A stretch of DNA of 64,000 nucleotides from Pterois miles (lineage: Eukaryota > Chordata > Actinopteri > Perciformes > Scorpaenidae), in NCBI GenBank assembly GCA_947000775.1, contig CAMQGK010000008.1:12781501-12845500 (forward strand), given 5' to 3'. A program made the position numbers and the translations under genes. Below, piece after piece: positions 46,990 through 58,989 of the stretch; position 1 is the stretch's first letter; the number at the start of each line of letters is the position of its first letter. The notes under the pieces were generated by a model, which saw only the letters and a list, made by a program, of their open reading frames with translations, was not told where the DNA came from and searched no databases.

Positions 46990-47376
46990 CAATAAACCTT
47001 GAATGTTCAGCGTATCAGTAGCCGTTCAAATGACAGCCACGCTGTGTTTGCAGACTGCAGTACTGTATGTAAAACCTGCTGTTTGTTTCGCTACACTGCC
47101 ATCAAAATGCTCTTCCCTGCAGTTTCTCCCTCAGCATCTGTGTAATAAACAGCAGTGCTCTGGGTTATCAGAAATGTGCTCCACGTTCAATGTGTTCCAC
47201 TTTAAGGCAAAGCGCCCCCTTAATGGATTCAATGTGGACTTTCATATTACATGCACTCCACTTGATGTTTATTTTTTGATAGTATTTACATTACCTACTC
47301 ACACTACACATTTGCTGTTGCATTGCAGTCTCCCTATAGTTGGTTTCTCCATTAAGCGTGTTGATGCACTTTATGT

Positions 47377-47398
47377 AAAAAAAAAAAAAAAAAAAAAA
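47377..47398 (+). repeat. Poly-A run, 22 bases
   Basis: Unbroken A run. No 5' gene-like part is recognised, so a retrotransposed tail is not supported. Confidence 0.9.
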
Positions 47399-47544
47399 GC
47401 TATTTGCAAAAGCAATCTCACTCCCCTCGATCACTATTTATTCTTTTCACTTCTATTAAAATGGTTGGATGTTACATTGTCTTCTGGGAAATTATAAGAT
47501 GAAAAATACAACCAATACTTTGTCACAAGCGAGACTGTGACACT

Positions 47545-48740
47545 GGCACAGTGGGCCTTATCTAACACCCAGCGCAAAGCGGTGCACAGCGCAACTGTCA
47601 TTGCTAGTTTTGGGCCAACACAGTTGTCATTTTCACACCCAGCACCCATGTTGTGTAGTAGAAGAAAGGGACTGCACTACTGACCAACAAAAACCTGATC
47701 TAAAGTCAATCGTGTAGTATTTTCCTGCCATTTAAAAGGTGCATTATTCAGATAGTAAGATACGCTGACATTGTGGGGTTCACAATGGAAATTTTGAGTG
47801 TCAAACATTTTTATGCACACATTTATGGTGAAATGTGTTTATGTAAAGGAAAACACAAAATCCGTTGTCACACACTTGTTTTGTCTAACAAAATGTGTCG
47901 TGAAGAGTCTACGAGTGCTGATTTTACACCTTGTGCGGACACTGCACACACATCTGTCTGCACTCAGTGTCTCCTCTACTCATCCCAATGTGTCTGAGTG
48001 TTGTTGTCAAAGTTTTGCGGCAGCCTGTGAATCATGCAGCCTCCGGATTCAGCACCCCCCGGTCAATGGACAGCGACAAATAGCAAACTGAGTGCCCTCC
48101 TAATTAGTAAATAGATTATGAAACGCATCCATATAAGATGATTCTAAAGCTGCACTGAATAGTTTGAAGCTTCATAACGTTGACATTTAACTACTAAATC
48201 AACTTTCTTTTGCATGACAATTCATTCTGTTTAAACTACGGTGATCAGGCTAAACTAATATTGGTATTACACTGTTTGTAGATCAGATTCCAGTGGTGGC
48301 TGTGTAGGATTGTTTATGACTCACGTGATCCAAATATTTCCAGAGCAGAAACTCCAGAGCATTAAGTCCAAAAGTCAGTGTATTTAAAAAAAGATGGAAG
48401 TGATAGTTTCCAAAGTTCATATGTTTTTATCTAAATAAATAGCCTGATTCAATCCATATTTGATGGCATTTAGCATTTCAAAAACAACATTTTCACTGCA
48501 GAAACCCACTTGCTTCTCCAATTTGGAGAATCCGGCATTTAAATAGCAATGCACCTGGCTTTTAAAGGGAGTGGGAGCTGACACTCAACCACCTACGATT
48601 AATCAAGAGACTAAATAAAACCCCTTTACCCCGTGCCCCTTACTTTACACCCAGATTATACACTGTGCAACAAGCAAAAGTCAGTTGGCCACGACCTAAA
48701 TGCACTTGTACCACTCACTTTAGAGCGTGCAATATTGATC
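47545..48740 (+). mobile_element. Repeat P, interrupted
   Basis: The left part (47550-47780) contains CACCCAGCGCAAAGCG and CACTACTGACCAACAAAAAC. The right part (48533-48740) contains TTTAAATAGCAATGCACCTG and AAATGCACTTGTACCACTC. Both remind me of one fish repeat with many GCGC/GCACTTG motifs. Between them lies other DNA, including repeat O copy 2. That both halves are one element is inference. Confidence 0.4.
48240..48515 (+). repeat. Dispersed repeat O, copy 2
   Basis: Aligns with 32725-33030: TATTACACTGTTTGTAGA, GTGTAGGATTGTTTATGA, then GATTCAATCCATATTTGATG and AACATTTTCACTGCA. It lacks the hAT-like insert seen in copy 1. Confidence 0.55.
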
Positions 48741-49552
48741 ATTTAAACAGGGGATACTATTACTGTCATTACAAAATTAGACACAAATGGTTGAGTATAG
48801 GGTGTTGAAATGACCATGTGCCTATTAATATCAAATCAACAGTTGTTGCGAGTGGGGATAGTGCTTTGTGTTCAGACTGTGCGAGTCATCTCACCCTCAC
48901 ACGCCACTCTTTCACTTCCTCAATAATCTGCAGTCAATCTCAACCTGGCACAATCTGATTGTTTCATTCCCAGCAGCCCCCTCGACATGGCCCACTATGT
49001 GGTCCCTTGGATGGCTGATTGGCACAAGCAATGAGTGCAATTATTGCCTGAACCTTATTGGCCGAAGGCTTGCATGCATCATCAGCTCCCTATCGACTGG
49101 CCCGGCCCCTCCCTCTCCCTGCCTCTATGGACAAAAAAATGACAAATTTTCAACTGGCTGACGTGCTCCGTCTGGGAGGGGTCATTTAGGGACAAATTAA
49201 GCTCTGTCATGCTTCCAGAAAGTCAGAAGAGGCGGATAGGGGGCAGATAACAGCATCCTCCTGCACAGCTGTTACACTAACAGATGACGCATGTGTTTTC
49301 ATGTTGGAGCTGGACCATATACATATACACATTATATGTACAACAGAGTTCAACAAACAGTACTATCACGAGGCTGACATCTGTCACATGTTCTCTCTGT
49401 CATCCAGCACCCTTTGACCTGAGAGTGTGCATCATGTTCTGGCACAGCAGACCTGCATGTTACGGCTTACTGTGCTGTACATTTAGACATAGGTTATCAA
49501 GTACATACACTATATAGCATCAAATATTATGGATTGTGCAACCTTGTTTTTG

Positions 49553-49555
<3 letters not shown>
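48741..49555. other. Non-coding; nothing assigned
   Basis: Unique sequence without a supported exon. The part at 48930-49200 is balanced in composition and might be conserved. Confidence 0.35.

Positions 49556-49613
<58 letters not shown>
49556..49613 (+). repeat. (TA)n microsatellite, left of Tc1 element
   Basis: About 29 TA units ending at the Tc1 left terminus. Confidence 0.95.
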
Positions 49614-49616
<3 letters not shown>

Positions 49617-51083
49617 TTGTCCTCAAAATTATTCATACCCCATGGAAAATAATCTTTTTTAGATTCCTCCTTTGTAAATGTTACTATGATGGTACTTCTT
49701 GTGTATCTGTTTTCTACTTGTTGTTATGCACAAATCCACATATGAGTTGGTTAAACTTTAATTGTATTTTAATAGATATGGCCAAAAGAGATATTTTGCT
49801 CATGTTCAGAATTATTCATACCCCTGACAATATCCCAACAAAATGTATGAATCTTTGGCCTGTAGTTATTTCAAGATGTTACAATGGAAAAATAGCTTTG
49901 TTGTTGACCAAGTTTTAAACAATTATTTCAAAACATGAATAAATAGCATCTTTTCAGAAGAAGGTAAAGAAGAAAGAGATCAGTGTCCCTGTGTCGACCA
50001 TACAGAGGGTCATCAACAAGCACAAGAGGTTCAATACTGTTAAAAACCTCAGCGGGCGTGGCAGGAAACGTAAGGTGTCCCCCAAACTTACCAGGAAAAT
50101 CTCCCGGGAGGTCAACAACAACCCCCAGACCACAACCAAGGCCCTAATGGAAACACTCAACCAGACAGGGACAAAGCTGTCACGGTCCATCAACGAGCGA
50201 GTCTTGTACAGAGGAGGTCTCCATGGACGTAGGCCTCGGAAGACACCTCTGCTCAGAAAGAAGCATGTGGAAGCTCTCCTGAAGCAAGATCCCAGCTTTT
50301 GGTCAACCATCCTGTGGTCTGATGAGACAAAGTTGGAGTTATTTGGCCATATGGATGTTCAATATGTCTGGAAGAAGAAAGGAGAAGCATCAAGCCCAAG
50401 AACACTGTGCCCACCGTCAAGTATGGTGGTGGAAGCATAATGCTGTGGGGATGCTTCTCTTCCAGTGGCACAGGGAACCTCGTAAAGATCCAAGGAACCA
50501 TGAAAAAGGAGGATTACATCAGGATCCTTGATGGAAACTTAAAAGAATCTGCTGTGAAACTCCAGCTGGGACACAACTGGATGTACCAGCAGGACAATAA
50601 TCTGAAACACACAGCCAAGGTAGTGAAGAAATGGTTCAAGGACAATGGTGTCAGTGTCCTAGAATGGCCAAGTCAGAGCCCTGACCTCAATCCAACTAAG
50701 AACTTGTGGCGAGCCTTGAAGACCAGAGTGATGGCTAGGAAACCCACCAATCTGACCCAGCTTGAGGCCTTCGCCAAGGAAGAGTGGGCCAACATCCCAC
50801 AGGAGACATGCAGGAAGCTTGTGGACACGTACAAGAATCATCTAAAAGCAGTCATAAACAACAAAGGCTATGCTATAGACTAGGGTATGAATAATTTTGA
50901 ACATGGCATTTTTTGGGAATTAATAAATAAAATACCCCTAAAATATAAAGTTTTCTTTTCTTGTGTATTGTTGGCATTCTTTCACTTGTTGGTCACACAT
51001 AACTCATAAGCAAACTTGACAAAATGTATTAATTTCATCACAAAAATAAAAAATCACAAAACAGGGGTATGAATAATTTTGAA

Positions 51084-51090
<7 letters not shown>
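49614..51090 (+). mobile_element. Tc1-like transposon, decayed, with IR/DR ends
   Basis: The outer left repeat (TCAAAATTATTCATACCC, 49623-49640) and outer right repeat (GGGTATGAATAATTTTGA, 51065-51082) are perfect inverted complements. Inner copies of the same motif lie at 49806-49823 and 50883-50900, so each end has two direct repeats about 180 bases apart, as in Sleeping Beauty-type Tc1 elements. The element is about 1.48 kb and holds a broken transposase. TA dinucleotide arrays touch both ends, so the TA target duplication is hidden within them. It could not move itself. Confidence 0.9.
49991..50883 (+). pseudogene. Tc1/mariner transposase, frameshifted and inactive
   Basis: The protein would bind the element ends and cut and paste it at TA sites. 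The frame from about 49950 reads through a helix-turn-helix part (VSTIQRVINKHK, then RGRKRK) to a catalytic block with the first Asp in LWSDETKLELFG (codon 50321). Near 50388-50391 one base is missing and the frame moves. The rest continues with TVKYGGGSIMLWGCF, the second Asp in QQDNNLKHTAK (codon 50593) and SPDLNPTKNLW. The third catalytic residue of this DD34E family, normally Glu in NPxEN, is Lys here (AAG at 50698). The spacing of 34 residues is kept. A stop codon lies just upstream in frame, so the first fifty or so residues are lost. The stop is TAG at 50881. Confidence 0.92.

Positions 51091-51139
<49 letters not shown>
51091..51139 (+). repeat. (TA)n microsatellite, right of Tc1 element
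   Basis: About 24 TA units starting at the Tc1 right terminus. Confidence 0.95.
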
Positions 51140-51141
<2 letters not shown>

Positions 51142-51254
51142 TCTCATTTTGTTAATCAAGGTGCATTATTTTCTATTCCATAAAATGATGAAACATGTTG
51201 TAAGGCCTAGGGGTAGGAAAAAAATGTGTGACAGTTTTATTTTAGTACAGTATA

Positions 51255-51650
51255 TAAGTAAGATTGATTGGATTATATTCATTTGAAGTATAAAAAATGA
51301 CACTTGCAGTATAAACTGAAAGGAAATACTACAAATTTTTGAGGGAAATGTCTTTACTCTTTGAATTTTGGTTTGCTGGAAAAAAAAATTCAATACATAT
51401 TGCCTGTCAATAACTGTTAAATTCGACTTCAGGACATCTCCGTTTACATACAAGCTGAAAATTAAACATTTTTACTATATCAATTTAGATATTTTCCAAA
51501 GTAAAATTCCCTAGAAATGTACGATTCAACTTTTTCTCAAGGTCTAGTGTTAAAAAAGTTAACAAAAATCGTAATAAATCATAATATTGAATCACAATAC
51601 TTAAAAATCGCAATATATATTGAAGTATGGTGATAGTATTGAAACAGGAG
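51255..51650 (+). mobile_element. hAT-like family B, right part
   Basis: Matches 4571-4890: GATTGGATTATATTCA, TTTTTGAGGGAAATGTC, TTCAGGACATCTC, TTTAGATATTTTCCAAA, then AATAAATCATAATATTGAAT. The last bases differ from the composite copy at 4.9 kb and agree with the copy at 59.2 kb. Confidence 0.6.
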
Positions 51651-51975
51651 ATGGGTGTATTGTTCCAGTTCTACGTAGACATGTTAATCATTTCGTCATC
51701 TGCCATCTAAGAAAGTCTTAAAGCTTTGTGCTGTAGGAATGGCACCTTAATCCAACACAATGTTAGCCAGGGGCTCCCTATTCAAAATAGCAGATATGTG
51801 AGAAGAGAAGTTCAGACTTGCCATATATTAACAACTTTCACTACTGCCCACCAGACACAGAGGTGGGATGTTATATGGCATAACTACAGCTCTAATAACT
51901 CTCCAGACCAGATCCTTTATCACCTATGGAGGGAACAAGTGTATCATCTACTTTCTATAAATAGTCTGGAGAAGA

Positions 51976-52052
<77 letters not shown>

Positions 52053-52574
52053 CATAATGATGCCACAGATGAGCCTGAGGTTCCAGTGGCTTTAATAGTA
52101 GTTTTGCCAACTTGGAGCATAAGTATTGCTTAAGATGTCTTCAGAAAAAGAAACATATTCTTATGTATATTCTTTTCACTGTTAATTTAACAGTTAGAAA
52201 AGCATGATGATCAGTCACACTGAGCATAACGATAAAATCTATTTGACTGTGAATATACAGTATCTAATCACAGCTTCTTTGGTATTGAATGCCTACGTAT
52301 ACCCCGAACACAATGTAATGAATGACTCACCACCATTTAGTATTTAACAGGAATTGTCTCTGTGCTCTCCGATTGCTCAACTCGCCGAACTCCCACTCGT
52401 GTTTGGGTGGAAGCTTCTACTACTTTTAATTTCTAAAGATATCGTCACAGAAATCAATGTTATTTCATCCCTTCTAAGTTTGTATTACTGCATTCACTCA
52501 GCTGTGCGATTTATAGGAGAGGGGGAAAAAAACTGATTCACCAATGTAAAGCAATTATTATTTTTTTATTTAAC
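51651..52574. other. Non-coding; TA array inside
   Basis: Apart from the TA array at 51979-52049, nothing is recognised. The 135-codon frame crosses the TA array and is not a gene. Confidence 0.4.
51979..52049 (+). repeat. (TA)n microsatellite
   Basis: About 35 TA units; the third TA array within 2.5 kb. Confidence 0.95.
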
Positions 52575-53110
52575 GACTTTGAAATGGATTTTCTTAAATG
52601 CCCGAATCAATATATTTGCTTCATTTGAGTCTATGTAGAGGTATTGTTGTAGTGTGAGTAACGTGACATTGTATCCGCCATCGTATCCGTACCTGCCAAC
52701 CAAAACAAACCGCAGCCAGCCGCAACAAGGAAGTACAAAACAGCTGAGGGTTTCACACATTGCAGGAAAAGCAGATCCTGTCATGGACAGGTAATGTTAT
52801 GGTATTGCTGTAATGTGCGGTCAAGCTAGCCATCACTCGCATCTTCGTGGTCAAATTGGCCGACTGTAGAGCACCCATATACTGACATTTATGATAAATA
52901 CATTCAAAAGGAGCTAACCATAGATGTATAAAAAGCTCAGAGCTGATGGGAGAGCTAGCGATGGACTTGGTGATGTCAGAGGAAGTGCACATGTGTGACT
53001 ATGTCCGGTTTTCAAAATAAGATGTCACCAAATGGAATTGTACATACAACATACACAGTATATGGAAAAGAGATTGATTGGATTCTATTCACCAGAAGTA
53101 TAAAACATTA
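52575..53110 (+). mobile_element. hAT-like family B, left part
   Basis: Matches 4045-4600: TTTGAGTCTATGTAGAGG, GAGTAACGTGAC, TTTCACACATTGCAGGAAAA, CCATATACTGACATTTATG and TTGATTGGATTCTATTCACC. It ends where the copy at 51255 begins, yet lies downstream of it, so the two are separate partial copies. Confidence 0.65.
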
Positions 53111-53699
53111 CATGTCAGGTTTGTACATTACAGTACAGTACGTTAACATACTACTACCTGCTCCATGACCGTAACTATATTTAAACATCTGTATTAACCA
53201 TGCCTTTATCCCCATTTCAATGAAACAGCTTTATTATATAGAGTTTTCTTTTTATAAGTTTTCTAGGAGTGGCATGGCCATGCTTGTGATGGTGGCCCTC
53301 ATAAAACTATCTGAAAACTTATGTTTGTTTGACAGTCCTCTTGTGTTAAGGTCTTTTATTTGTCAGTTTTACAAAATAAGAGCCCTAAATCTATAGATTC
53401 AGTATGGCTGATAGAAGGTTGTGTTTGCAATATGGACACACTCAAGGGCAACGCCGGAGTCGGGCTGTAAACCACGGCGCCGCATGTGTGTGTGTGAGTG
53501 TGTGGGAGCGCTGATGTACTGTACACAGGACTCGTAAACAACAAGCCAACACAGGACCAGACAGGACTCCAATCAAATCAATGCAGGTTCAACATCTATT
53601 GCCCCCATATATGAGTGTGTGTGCATGAGTGTGTAGGCGAGCCAGATCACTGGATCAATGCGCAGGGGAAGGAGGTTGACAGAATAATGACCTGTCCGC
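53111..53699. other. Non-coding; nothing assigned
   Basis: Short TG patch near 53486. No exon is supported. Confidence 0.4.
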
Positions 53700-54410
53700 T
53701 CTTTTCATCAGCCGTTCTCTCGGTAGCCATATTCACTACTTTCTTGTATTTCCCCCTCTAGCTCTCCTTCTCATGTCCACTTCACCTACTTCACTCATCC
53801 CTCCCTTATTCATCTTTTTTCCTGTCACACTGGCCCAGGAATAACTCCTCTCTGTTGCCTCTAATCTCATGTATTCCCCCTTCATCCCATCTTTTCTTCA
53901 TCGTACTTCCATCCAAAGTAATCCTCCATTTCGCTTTTGTTGCCAATCGCCTTTCTTTTCCCTTTTTATAAAATTCTCTTTTCAAGCGACCCCTCCACCC
54001 CACTCCCAGGCCCAATAACTCAAACAGTCCTTTCTTTGATGCATCATTCATGGTTTTGTTCCCTAATGCACTCTATCTCTTTCACAGCCACACTATCAAA
54101 TCTTCATCATCTGCTTTTATCTAGTCTTCCAGCTTTCCCCTTCTACCCCCCTCGTAATGACTGGTTTCTTTTGCTGCTTCTTGCCCCTTTCTATTTCCAT
54201 CCATGCAGCAAAGCTCAGTCTTTCACTTCATCCCTGCTCTTATGCTCCCTCCCTCCTATAACCCTCTCATCCCCTTCTCCATCACTTTCACTTTTCTCTT
54301 CTACTTCTTCCTTATTCAGCCACCCCTCCTCATCTTTCCTCTCCCCTCCATACATCACATGTCCCTCCGTTTCCTCCCCTCCCCTCCTCTCCATTTCTTT
54401 CCCTGAGGTG
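53700..54410 (+). repeat. Long pyrimidine-rich tract
   Basis: About 700 bases in which the plus strand is mostly C and T, densest at 54180-54400 (CCTCCC, CTCCCC and TTCCTC runs). The 160-codon Phe/Leu/Ser/Pro frame across it is a composition effect. Such tracts can form triplex DNA. Confidence 0.7.
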
Positions 54411-55988
54411 TGTGACTGAGTACTAATGTCCAGGTCTCAGTAATGAGATGATCCTTTAGATCAGAGTAGCAGCATCAGTCAGGCTAACGTGTCACTCTCT
54501 AAATGCCGACCTTATCGTTGAAATAGCGCTCTAATCGCCGCATCACACGGCAGTCATGCCAAACATACACACACGTATGCATATACTGACAGCATTGTCA
54601 ATGCCCGGCCGCCCTGCACACTGCATTCTGCTTCTTATCTGCTGAGTGCCGCTATCACGGAGAATGGGCCTGCACTGCATTACCTGCAGATAAACATATA
54701 GCCTATAGGATGTTTATCTTCTCTACATGGCAGTTAAGATGCATGTATGTTGTGTGACATGATGGGGTAAAATGTACATACTGCAAAAGGTAGATATCCA
54801 GCCTGAGGCTAGTAAACCGGTGTCACACAACAGTTTTAAGTGCAAGATAAATGTATTTATGACACTGTGCATGCAGATACAATCATATTATTTTGCCACC
54901 CTGCACTCGCATTTTTTTCCCGCAATGTCAATGTGAAGCGCTTGGAACACTAATGCTCCTATACACGCTAGTATACACACAGGTCTATTCCTGCCAGAGC
55001 TGAAACATCTGGGCTCCCGAACGGCGGGGTCGTCTGGGGAGCATTGATGTGTTGCTTTGACTGCCCGCGTCCACCTGTGCCCAGAAATAGCTTGAAAAAC
55101 ACAATCTCTCCGCAACACCTGCTTCGGGCCTTGCATAACCGTAAGTGCAGACCACACAGAAAGGAGCAGGAGGAAGAAGAGGAGAAATGGATCAGGACGT
55201 TAGGAAGAGCCTGAGCCCCTGTTTGTGAGCGTGCATAGGCTGAATAACAGAAAACTGAGATGCTGCATACAGCGTTTGAGTTTTCAACATTTCTGACAAA
55301 ACAGTTGTGAGACAGAGATGGGATGCAATGCACATTCAAATCTGCAATTGAGGTTTTTGAATGATGCTTCAAATGTTTCTTGTCCTATTTTAATTAAATT
55401 ATCATCACCCCAAAAAAAATCCTCAAACAAAATCCTCAGTCTGAATGAGTGATTCATTGGATAAAATTAGTTACAGTCTCTTTTTGTTAAATCAACTTTG
55501 AATGCTTCCAAACTGTCAGTTTCTTATTGGACTACAAAATTTTGAAAAAATATCTAATTGCGATTATTTGACTGATACTGCAATTATGATATGATTTGCA
55601 ATATTAGAAAACATGATCATTTTTACACAATTATTTTCATTTTCATTGAAAAACATCAGAATGATTATGGTGTGATTTTTTTACAGGATCTACATCAAAC
55701 AAAGCTGTCTGCATAATATTGTTTATAAGCATGTTTTAACTATGTGTAGGCCAGATATCTGTGCAGCACCACAATTTTTTTTAATCTAAAATGGTATTTA
55801 CACACATTATGTTTATGTTGACTTCAGAGATTTGACCAGTATATTGCAAGCCTGGCAGGCCTGAGATGACTCCCCGCCGGGTCAAAGCAATTTTTAAACT
55901 AAAATGTGTTATGCAAGTAGCAAACTCATTTAAGAAATAAGTCAGTGCGTAGGTTGTGTGCTTAATGATAGCGAGTGTCAGTGTTTGC

Positions 55989-55989
<1 letters not shown>
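54411..55989. other. Non-coding; nothing assigned
   Basis: Unique, partly AT-rich. The reverse frame at 54968-55372 has no recognised motif. 55550-55640 has ATTGCGATTATTTGACTGAT-type sequence that resembles a hAT-like end, but is too short to call. Confidence 0.4.
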
Positions 55990-56036
<47 letters not shown>

Positions 56037-56051
56037 TAGAGAGAGAGAGGG
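55990..56051 (+). repeat. (GA)n microsatellite
   Basis: About 21 GA units, an interruption (CAGATA), then five more. Confidence 0.95.
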
Positions 56052-56201
56052 AGTGTGAATGTGATGGGGTGACGGTGAGAGGAAGTCAGCTGTAACTAGC
56101 TGTAGCGTAGCCATGTATACAGGTTAGGCTGTGGTGAATAAATAAATAAAATTTCTCTCTGGTCACCTAAACGCTTTGAGGGGGAGAAGGGGGGGCATTG
56201 G

Positions 56202-56427
56202 TGATTTTTTTATTTTAAACCAAACGAAAAAGGAGAGCCAGAGAACGTGAACGAAGTGATTTGTAAACTGTGTGATAAACAAGGGACTAAAGATGGAAAC
56301 GCCACAATTCGCCGCTCCCATCTTAAAACTCACCATCCAGAATACATCCGTCTGCCATCGACTCTCTCCACACAGAGCAGCCGGACCAAAACTCCTCCCA
56401 CAGTGAGCAATCAGCCTTCACTCAAAG
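56202..56427 (+). pseudogene. BED zinc-finger exon (hAT transposase or ZBED-like)
   Basis: The open frame runs through FFYFKPNEKGEPENVNEV, then ICKLCDKQGTKDGN, then RSHLKTHHPEY. That is the BED-finger pattern: an aromatic start, Cys-x2-Cys, then His-x4-His, here CKLC and HLKTHH. BED fingers bind DNA and occur at the N-terminus of hAT transposases and in ZBED proteins. A TGA lies just upstream of the aromatic part, so no start codon in frame is certain. The exon ends AAAG|GTAAAT at 56427/56428, a fair splice donor. No catalytic domain is recognisable downstream, so this is probably a first exon left behind by a decayed element. Confidence 0.6.
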
Positions 56428-56433
56428 GTAAAT

Positions 56434-58989
56434 GGAGGCGAGACTGTATGAGGACAGTTACTAGTCACCAGCTGATTGATCTGATTTATTGATCTCTGCA
56501 TGTCATTATGTAAAATAGCCCTAACGGTCTATACATTGTGGCCACTTATGTATTGCATCTCAAGTCCATAGATATACGTGCATCTCTCTTAAGCTTTTTT
56601 GTTAAAGCAATATTGTCAGTAGGGAAATTGCATAATATGATCCTTGGTGAATAGTGATAGGGCCTACAAATATTTCTTTATTGTACTGGTTATATAAAAA
56701 ATAAATATCAAAAAATAAAGCTGAGCTGCAGCATTTGAACAATTTAGAATTTGAATGTGAACATTATGAAGCTTCTAAGCTTCAAACTATTTGGTAAAGC
56801 CTTATGCTAACTATTAGCCTTATGCAAACAGCAGTTAGCATAAACCAGACACTAAACTACTTGGTTAAAGTTTAAGGAAATATTATGGTCCAGAAAACTT
56901 TGAAAAATATTGGATTTCGATACCACAGGGAAACATTTATTATTGAGGGAATTGGTACCTCTAGTTTGTACCTGCGTATCAATACTGCAGAAAATGAGAA
57001 ATAGAAATAGTTTCAAATATTCAACATAAATACGTATCAATACTTCAATATATTTGTTGAAAGAAACCAGCATTGATTGTTGGTAGGGGAACAGGATGCA
57101 AACAGCAATCTCTAGTTGTGCAACTAGCAATCCAACAATCAATTCTGACCTCCCAAACAGGTTTGTGGTGCTATAATAATGCACATCTACCTATACTCCT
57201 GAGGGACACAGTCAATATTGACATGACCACAAGGGGTCACGGGCCAGAAAAATGTCACCATGGGTCATTTAAAGTGTTTGAAACAGCAACCAATCCTGTC
57301 ACTGAGTGATACAACTCCGATACTCAATAAAATTACAGCAGAATATCTCTGTGGACTATTCCTTTGCATAAATATACACCACATAGGGGGAGAGAAAATG
57401 CAATGGAGGACAACAAACCTACCAACAGTTAGAAGCCCTGACTTGTGTGTTTTGATAGAGCAAGTTATTTACGGCGATCTTTCTTCTCAGAAGAAAACTA
57501 CTATTCTTCTTGACAAAGATACAGAGTCAAAATGCCTTTGAACTCGTACAAGAGACCGGCGAGCCAGCCACTGATGTGACATTTATGCCACAGAGCAATA
57601 AACAGATGCAACGCTCAACTGTTCCACTTTGAAGCCATTGAGAAGACACTGTGCATGTGGTGTCTGTGTAGTACGCCCACATGTGGATGTACGGGTGTCG
57701 CTGCTTATTGTAAGTGTCTGGCGTGTGTCACAGTGTGTATATGTGCGACCATGCATGCGTGTGATCCTCGTGAGTGTGTGCTAATTTGATGACGGAAAGC
57801 CTCGTTCATGCTTGAGCGAGTTTGATGTGTGCAGGCTGTTGGTGAGCATGCTTAGTGTGTCTGCATACATTTACCATACATTTCTTTTTCTCAAATGATA
57901 CTGCATGATGCAATTACGTGTGTATATGTTGTGTTCAGATGTGACTTACTATGCGTGACGTCACATGCAGGTTCATGCACAGAACAGTGTGCAGTTGTAA
58001 TTTTAAGCAATGTAGTATTTGCTTAGTATGTGTGTGCGGTAGGGAAGTTACAGACTTGTTTGTTTCGCACTTAAATACAAATGTAAATTACACCCATTCA
58101 AATTGCAGACTCCATTTGGTTTTTTTCCCCCTCTGCATTCATCTCTCCACGATGCTTTCATATATTTCTCAACGTCGAGAAGCTCTTTATATGCGGATGG
58201 CGCTTTGCTTGTCGTCCATAATGTGAAGCAAAGAGCCGACAATAGTCCTGCACCGCGGCAGCTACTCCATCACAGACAGCCGAGTGAATAATGCTGCCCG
58301 CTTTGTGCCAGGGTCTGTACCCATCATGCATCAGTAGGAGATAACATGATAGACTGGATGTTGGTTCCGATTTAGTGTGTCGCTGTTCAGCAGAAGGAGT
58401 GCTGGCAGCAGGGAGGAGGTAGGGACTCCTAAACTACCATTTGGCTTAAAGACAGCGCATATCAAAGCAAAAGAAACACACACACATATACAACTGTAAC
58501 TAGGTGGTTTTAAATGCTTTGAGGATGGATGTTCTCAAACATGTTGGGGGACTAACAGAGATATGAGACTGCAATGAAAAAGCCCTTCCCCCTGGCCCGA
58601 TGCTGGGTACTTACAGCTGGGGTTTCGAGGCTGGCGTCAGCTGAACAGAGCTTTATGATGATGACTGACTGCAAGTCATAATTTACCACCACTTCACTGC
58701 TTCCAGGTTGAGGATAATGGTGGGGATTAAGGTACAGCACGGGGAAGGGGAGGGTTTTCATAAGGAATCATGTGTCAAGAAGTCTTTGCACTAGGTACTC
58801 CTCCAAAGCTCACGACTGAAATAAGGTCTTATTTGAGATAAGCTCTTTACATGAATCTTCCAGCAGTGTAACAGTACAACAATCAAATCGTTGTAATTTA
58901 CTCTGAAATCATATTATAATACCCCAAAATAAAAAAAGAAATTATGGGTGGGGAAAAATGTTTTTTTTTTTACTATTTTGAAATATTTT
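56434..58989. other. Non-coding; nothing assigned
   Basis: AT-rich to 57560, then an interrupted TG-rich patch (57650-57960). Frames at 57073-57541 lack motifs; they could hold a degraded part of the BED-finger element, but nothing supports this. Confidence 0.35.

Noticed and set aside
53937..54419. 160-codon Phe/Leu/Ser/Pro-rich frame resembling membrane protein
   Set aside because: Runs through a pyrimidine-rich tract; composition alone explains it.
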